Shown here piece after piece: positions 5,961-8,038 of a stretch of 8,038 bases of DNA (positions are counted from its first letter, which is position 1; every line of letters starts with the position of its first letter). Under the pieces are notes generated by a model, which was not told the DNA's origin, did not search any database, and worked only from the letters and a program-made list of their open reading frames with translations. A program made the position numbers and the translations under genes. The DNA comes from CAZNDN01 sp964571815 (GTDB lineage Bacteria; Fibrobacterota; Chitinivibrionia; Chitinivibrionales; WJKA01): contig CAZNDN010000164.1 in the NCBI GenBank assembly GCA_964571815.1, positions 1 through 8,038 of the forward strand, in the 5' to 3' direction.

Positions 5961-5985
5961 CCGTGACCCGACGGAGGTGGCGACA

Positions 5986-8038
5986 ATGAAATATACGCGG
6001 AAGGTACCTTCTTCATTCGAGCCGGTGGAGCGTCTGAGCAACCAAACCGCCGGCAGGCAGGCCGAGGAGCTTCGCCGGGCAATCGATTTCCACGACTACC
6101 GATATTATGCGCGCAGCGCGCCGGTGATCTCGGACAGTGCGTACGACCGGCTCTTCCACCGCCTGGAGGAGCTGGAAGAGCACTTCCCGAACGTGCGCTC
6201 CGATGTCTCCCCGACCCGGCGGGTGGGCAGCGCGCCCGTAAGCGAGCTTGCCAGGGCACGGCACACATCGCCGCTGCTGAGCCTGAACTCTTCGGAGGAG
6301 GAAGAGCAGGTTCGAAGGTTCGACGATTTCATCCGTCGCCATACGGAACGCGGCGACGATGTCGGGTATGTGGTGGAACCCAAGCTCGACGGCCTCTCAG
6401 TGGAGATTATCTACGAACACGGCAGGTACGTCAGGGGGCTGACACGGGGAGACGGATACACGGGTGAAGACATCTCTGAGAATCTCAAGACGATCAGGGC
6501 CGTGCCGTTGCGACTGCAGGAAGGCGGATCGAAGTTTGAGTTTCTTTCGGTGCGGGGCGAGGTGCTGATGAGCAGGGGCGGGTTTCAGCGGATCAATCGC
6601 GCAAGGATCGAGCGCAGCCTTGAGCCCTTTGCCAATCCGCGCAATGCCGCGGCCGGTACGCTCCGGCAGCTCGACTCGCGTCTGGTGGCCGGCAAACCCC
6701 TGGATATTTTCTTCTACGAAGTCATCGAGTCGTCGGCGGCCCTGCCGAAAACCCATTGGGAGGTGCTGAGCCTGCTTGACACGTGGGGTCTGAAAACACA
6801 TGAGCTGAAACGTCGATGCGGCACGCTGGATGATATCCGCGCGTTTCGCGACCACCTGGAGCAGCGGCGCGATGAGCTCGATATCGAAGTCGACGGGGTG
6901 GTGATCAAGCTGGATCGACGCGCCCCGCGGGAGAAGCTGGGCACGCGGCAGCGAAGTCCGCGATGGGCGTATGCGTGGAAATTTCCTCCGAAGAAAGAAG
7001 AGAGTCTGCTGCGGGAAATTGTGGTGCAGGTGGGACGGACGGGGAAGCTGACGCCGGTGGCGCTGCTTGATCCGGTGGATATCGGCGGTGTGACGGTCAG
7101 CCGGGCTACGCTGCACAACGAAGATGAGGTCAAGCGCAAGGACGTGCGGCCCGGCGACCGGGTGCGGGTCATGCGGGCCGGTGATGTGATCCCGGAGATC
7201 TACGGACGTGTGGAAAAGGCGCGGGGACGACGTGCCGCGCCGTTCAGGATGCCCGCACGATGTCCGGTGTGCGGCGGCGACGTGGTCAGGGAAGGCGCGT
7301 ATCATGTGTGCGGCGCGGGGCTTTCCTGCCCGGCGCAGCTTGTGGGAAGAATCATCCACTACGCATCGCGCGAAGCGATGGATATCGAGAATCTGGGCGA
7401 AAAGAACGTCAGGCTGCTGGTGCGGGAAGGTCTGGTGAAGGACCTTGCCGATCTGTACCAACTAACGGTGGACGATGTAAAGAAGTTGGAGCGCTTTGCG
7501 GACAGGTCGGCGCGCAAGCTGGTGAAGGCGATTCAGGGGTCGAAGAGGCCCCGGCTCGATCGTTTTCTGTATGCCCTGGGCATCCCGCTGGTGGGCTCCC
7601 ACGTGGCGCGCGTACTGGCGCGGGAGTTCGGTTCCCTGGAGGGAGTGCGGGACGCCGACCGGGAGCGGCTCGAGCGCATTTCCGAGATAGGCGGAGAGAT
7701 CGCGGCGAGTATCGAGTCGTTTTTCGCCGAAGAGAACAATCGCGTGACACTGGAGAAGCTGAGACAGGCGGGCCTGTCGCCGCGTCCGCTCGAAGCATCC
7801 GATCGCGGACGGCCACTCCGGGGCAGGACGGTCGTGTTCACCGGCGACCTCCAGCGGTACAGTCGCAAGGAGGCCACGGAGCTGGCCGAATCCCTTGGCG
7901 CCCGCGCGACATCGAGTGTCAGCGGCAACACCGACATGGTCGTGGCCGGGACCAATCCGGGAAGCAAGCTCGACGAGGCCCGGAAACGGAAGGTGCGCGT
8001 GCTTGACGAGCAGGAGTTTGTGGAGATGGCGGAGAAAG
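5986..8038 (+). CDS. ligA: NAD+-dependent DNA ligase LigA (3' end beyond window)
   Basis: LigA seals single-strand nicks with a 3'-OH and 5'-phosphate, using NAD+ and releasing AMP and NMN. The 684 codons visible are open to the window edge; this already matches the usual length of about 670, so only a few residues should be missing. Domain Ia, which binds NMN, is at about 25-65 (YRYY, PVISDSAYD). The adenylation motif EPKLDG is at 131-136, with catalytic Lys133. TRGDGYTGEDI is at 153-163, RGE at 190-192, FANPRNAAAGTLRQLD at 215-230 and EVDGVVIKLD at 301-310. The OB fold follows (QVGRTGKLTP 348-357, RAGDVIPEI 397-405). The zinc site has all four Cys (426, 429, 442, 448). Helix-hairpin-helix repeats cover about 455-590 and a BRCT domain begins near 607. 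The ATG at 5986 has GGAGG 8 bases upstream. No frameshift is seen. Its sigma-54-type promoter is unusual for a ligase and suggests a conditional rather than housekeeping copy. Confidence 0.97.
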   Translation, partial: MKYTRKVPSSFEPVERLSNQTAGRQAEELRRAIDFHDYRYYARSAPVISDSAYDRLFHRLEELEEHFPNVRSDVSPTRRVGSAPVSELARARHTSPLLSLNSSEEEEQVRRFDDFIRRHTERGDDVGYVVEPKLDGLSVEIIYEHGRYVRGLTRGDGYTGEDISENLKTIRAVPLRLQEGGSKFEFLSVRGEVLMSRGGFQRINRARIERSLEPFANPRNAAAGTLRQLDSRLVAGKPLDIFFYEVIESSAALPKTHWEVLSLLDTWGLKTHELKRRCGTLDDIRAFRDHLEQRRDELDIEVDGVVIKLDRRAPREKLGTRQRSPRWAYAWKFPPKKEESLLREIVVQVGRTGKLTPVALLDPVDIGGVTVSRATLHNEDEVKRKDVRPGDRVRVMRAGDVIPEIYGRVEKARGRRAAPFRMPARCPVCGGDVVREGAYHVCGAGLSCPAQLVGRIIHYASREAMDIENLGEKNVRLLVREGLVKDLADLYQLTVDDVKKLERFADRSARKLVKAIQGSKRPRLDRFLYALGIPLVGSHVARVLAREFGSLEGVRDADRERLERISEIGGEIAASIESFFAEENNRVTLEKLRQAGLSPRPLEASDRGRPLRGRTVVFTGDLQRYSRKEATELAESLGARATSSVSGNTDMVVAGTNPGSKLDEARKRKVRVLDEQEFVEMAEK

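Noticed and set aside
6397..7461. A 354-codon open frame on the minus strand
   Set aside because: It is antisense to ligA, whose motifs run unbroken through the region. The translation looks like reverse-complement composition.
7260..8006. A 248-codon plus-strand frame overlapping ligA
   Set aside because: It is out of frame with the intact zinc-finger, helix-hairpin-helix and BRCT regions of ligA. Its Gly/Arg-rich translation has no motif, and no frameshift in ligA is needed.

Overview
The window comes from a GC-rich bacterium that uses sigma-54. The evidence is an NtrC-type sigma-54 activator, two good GG-N10-GC promoters and an NAD+-dependent DNA ligase. A deltaproteobacterium or another Gram-negative environmental lineage would fit, but nothing here fixes the phylum. 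There are no mobile elements, RNA genes or CRISPR arrays. Coding density is high, with one divergent intergenic region.

Six genes lie on the minus strand, in transcription order from right to left. They are a polyphosphate kinase 2 (4882-5733), a guanylate-kinase-like P-loop protein (4078-4830), a sigma-54-dependent response regulator (2637-3986), a double PRC-barrel protein (1683-2462), a universal stress protein overlapping it by 4 bases (1228-1686), and a membrane site-2 protease with CBS domains (10-1143). One gene is on the plus strand: a near-complete NAD+-dependent DNA ligase, LigA (5986 to beyond 8038), which the window edge cuts at or near its C-terminus.

The most notable feature is regulatory. 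The 252-base gap between ppk2 and ligA holds two divergent sigma-54-type promoters, one for each gene. Between them is a 74-base stretch with repeated elements that could be a shared enhancer. A third, weaker sigma-54-like promoter precedes the PRC-barrel/Usp/protease group. A sigma-54 activator sits between these transcription units, and its sigma-54-contact loop has an unusual sequence. The simplest reading is a self-contained sigma-54 stress regulon. It would join polyphosphate-driven nucleotide phosphorylation, nick sealing, adenylate-sensing stress proteins and membrane proteolysis under one response regulator. The protein families and promoter matches can be seen in the sequence. The shared control and the physiological link are inference.
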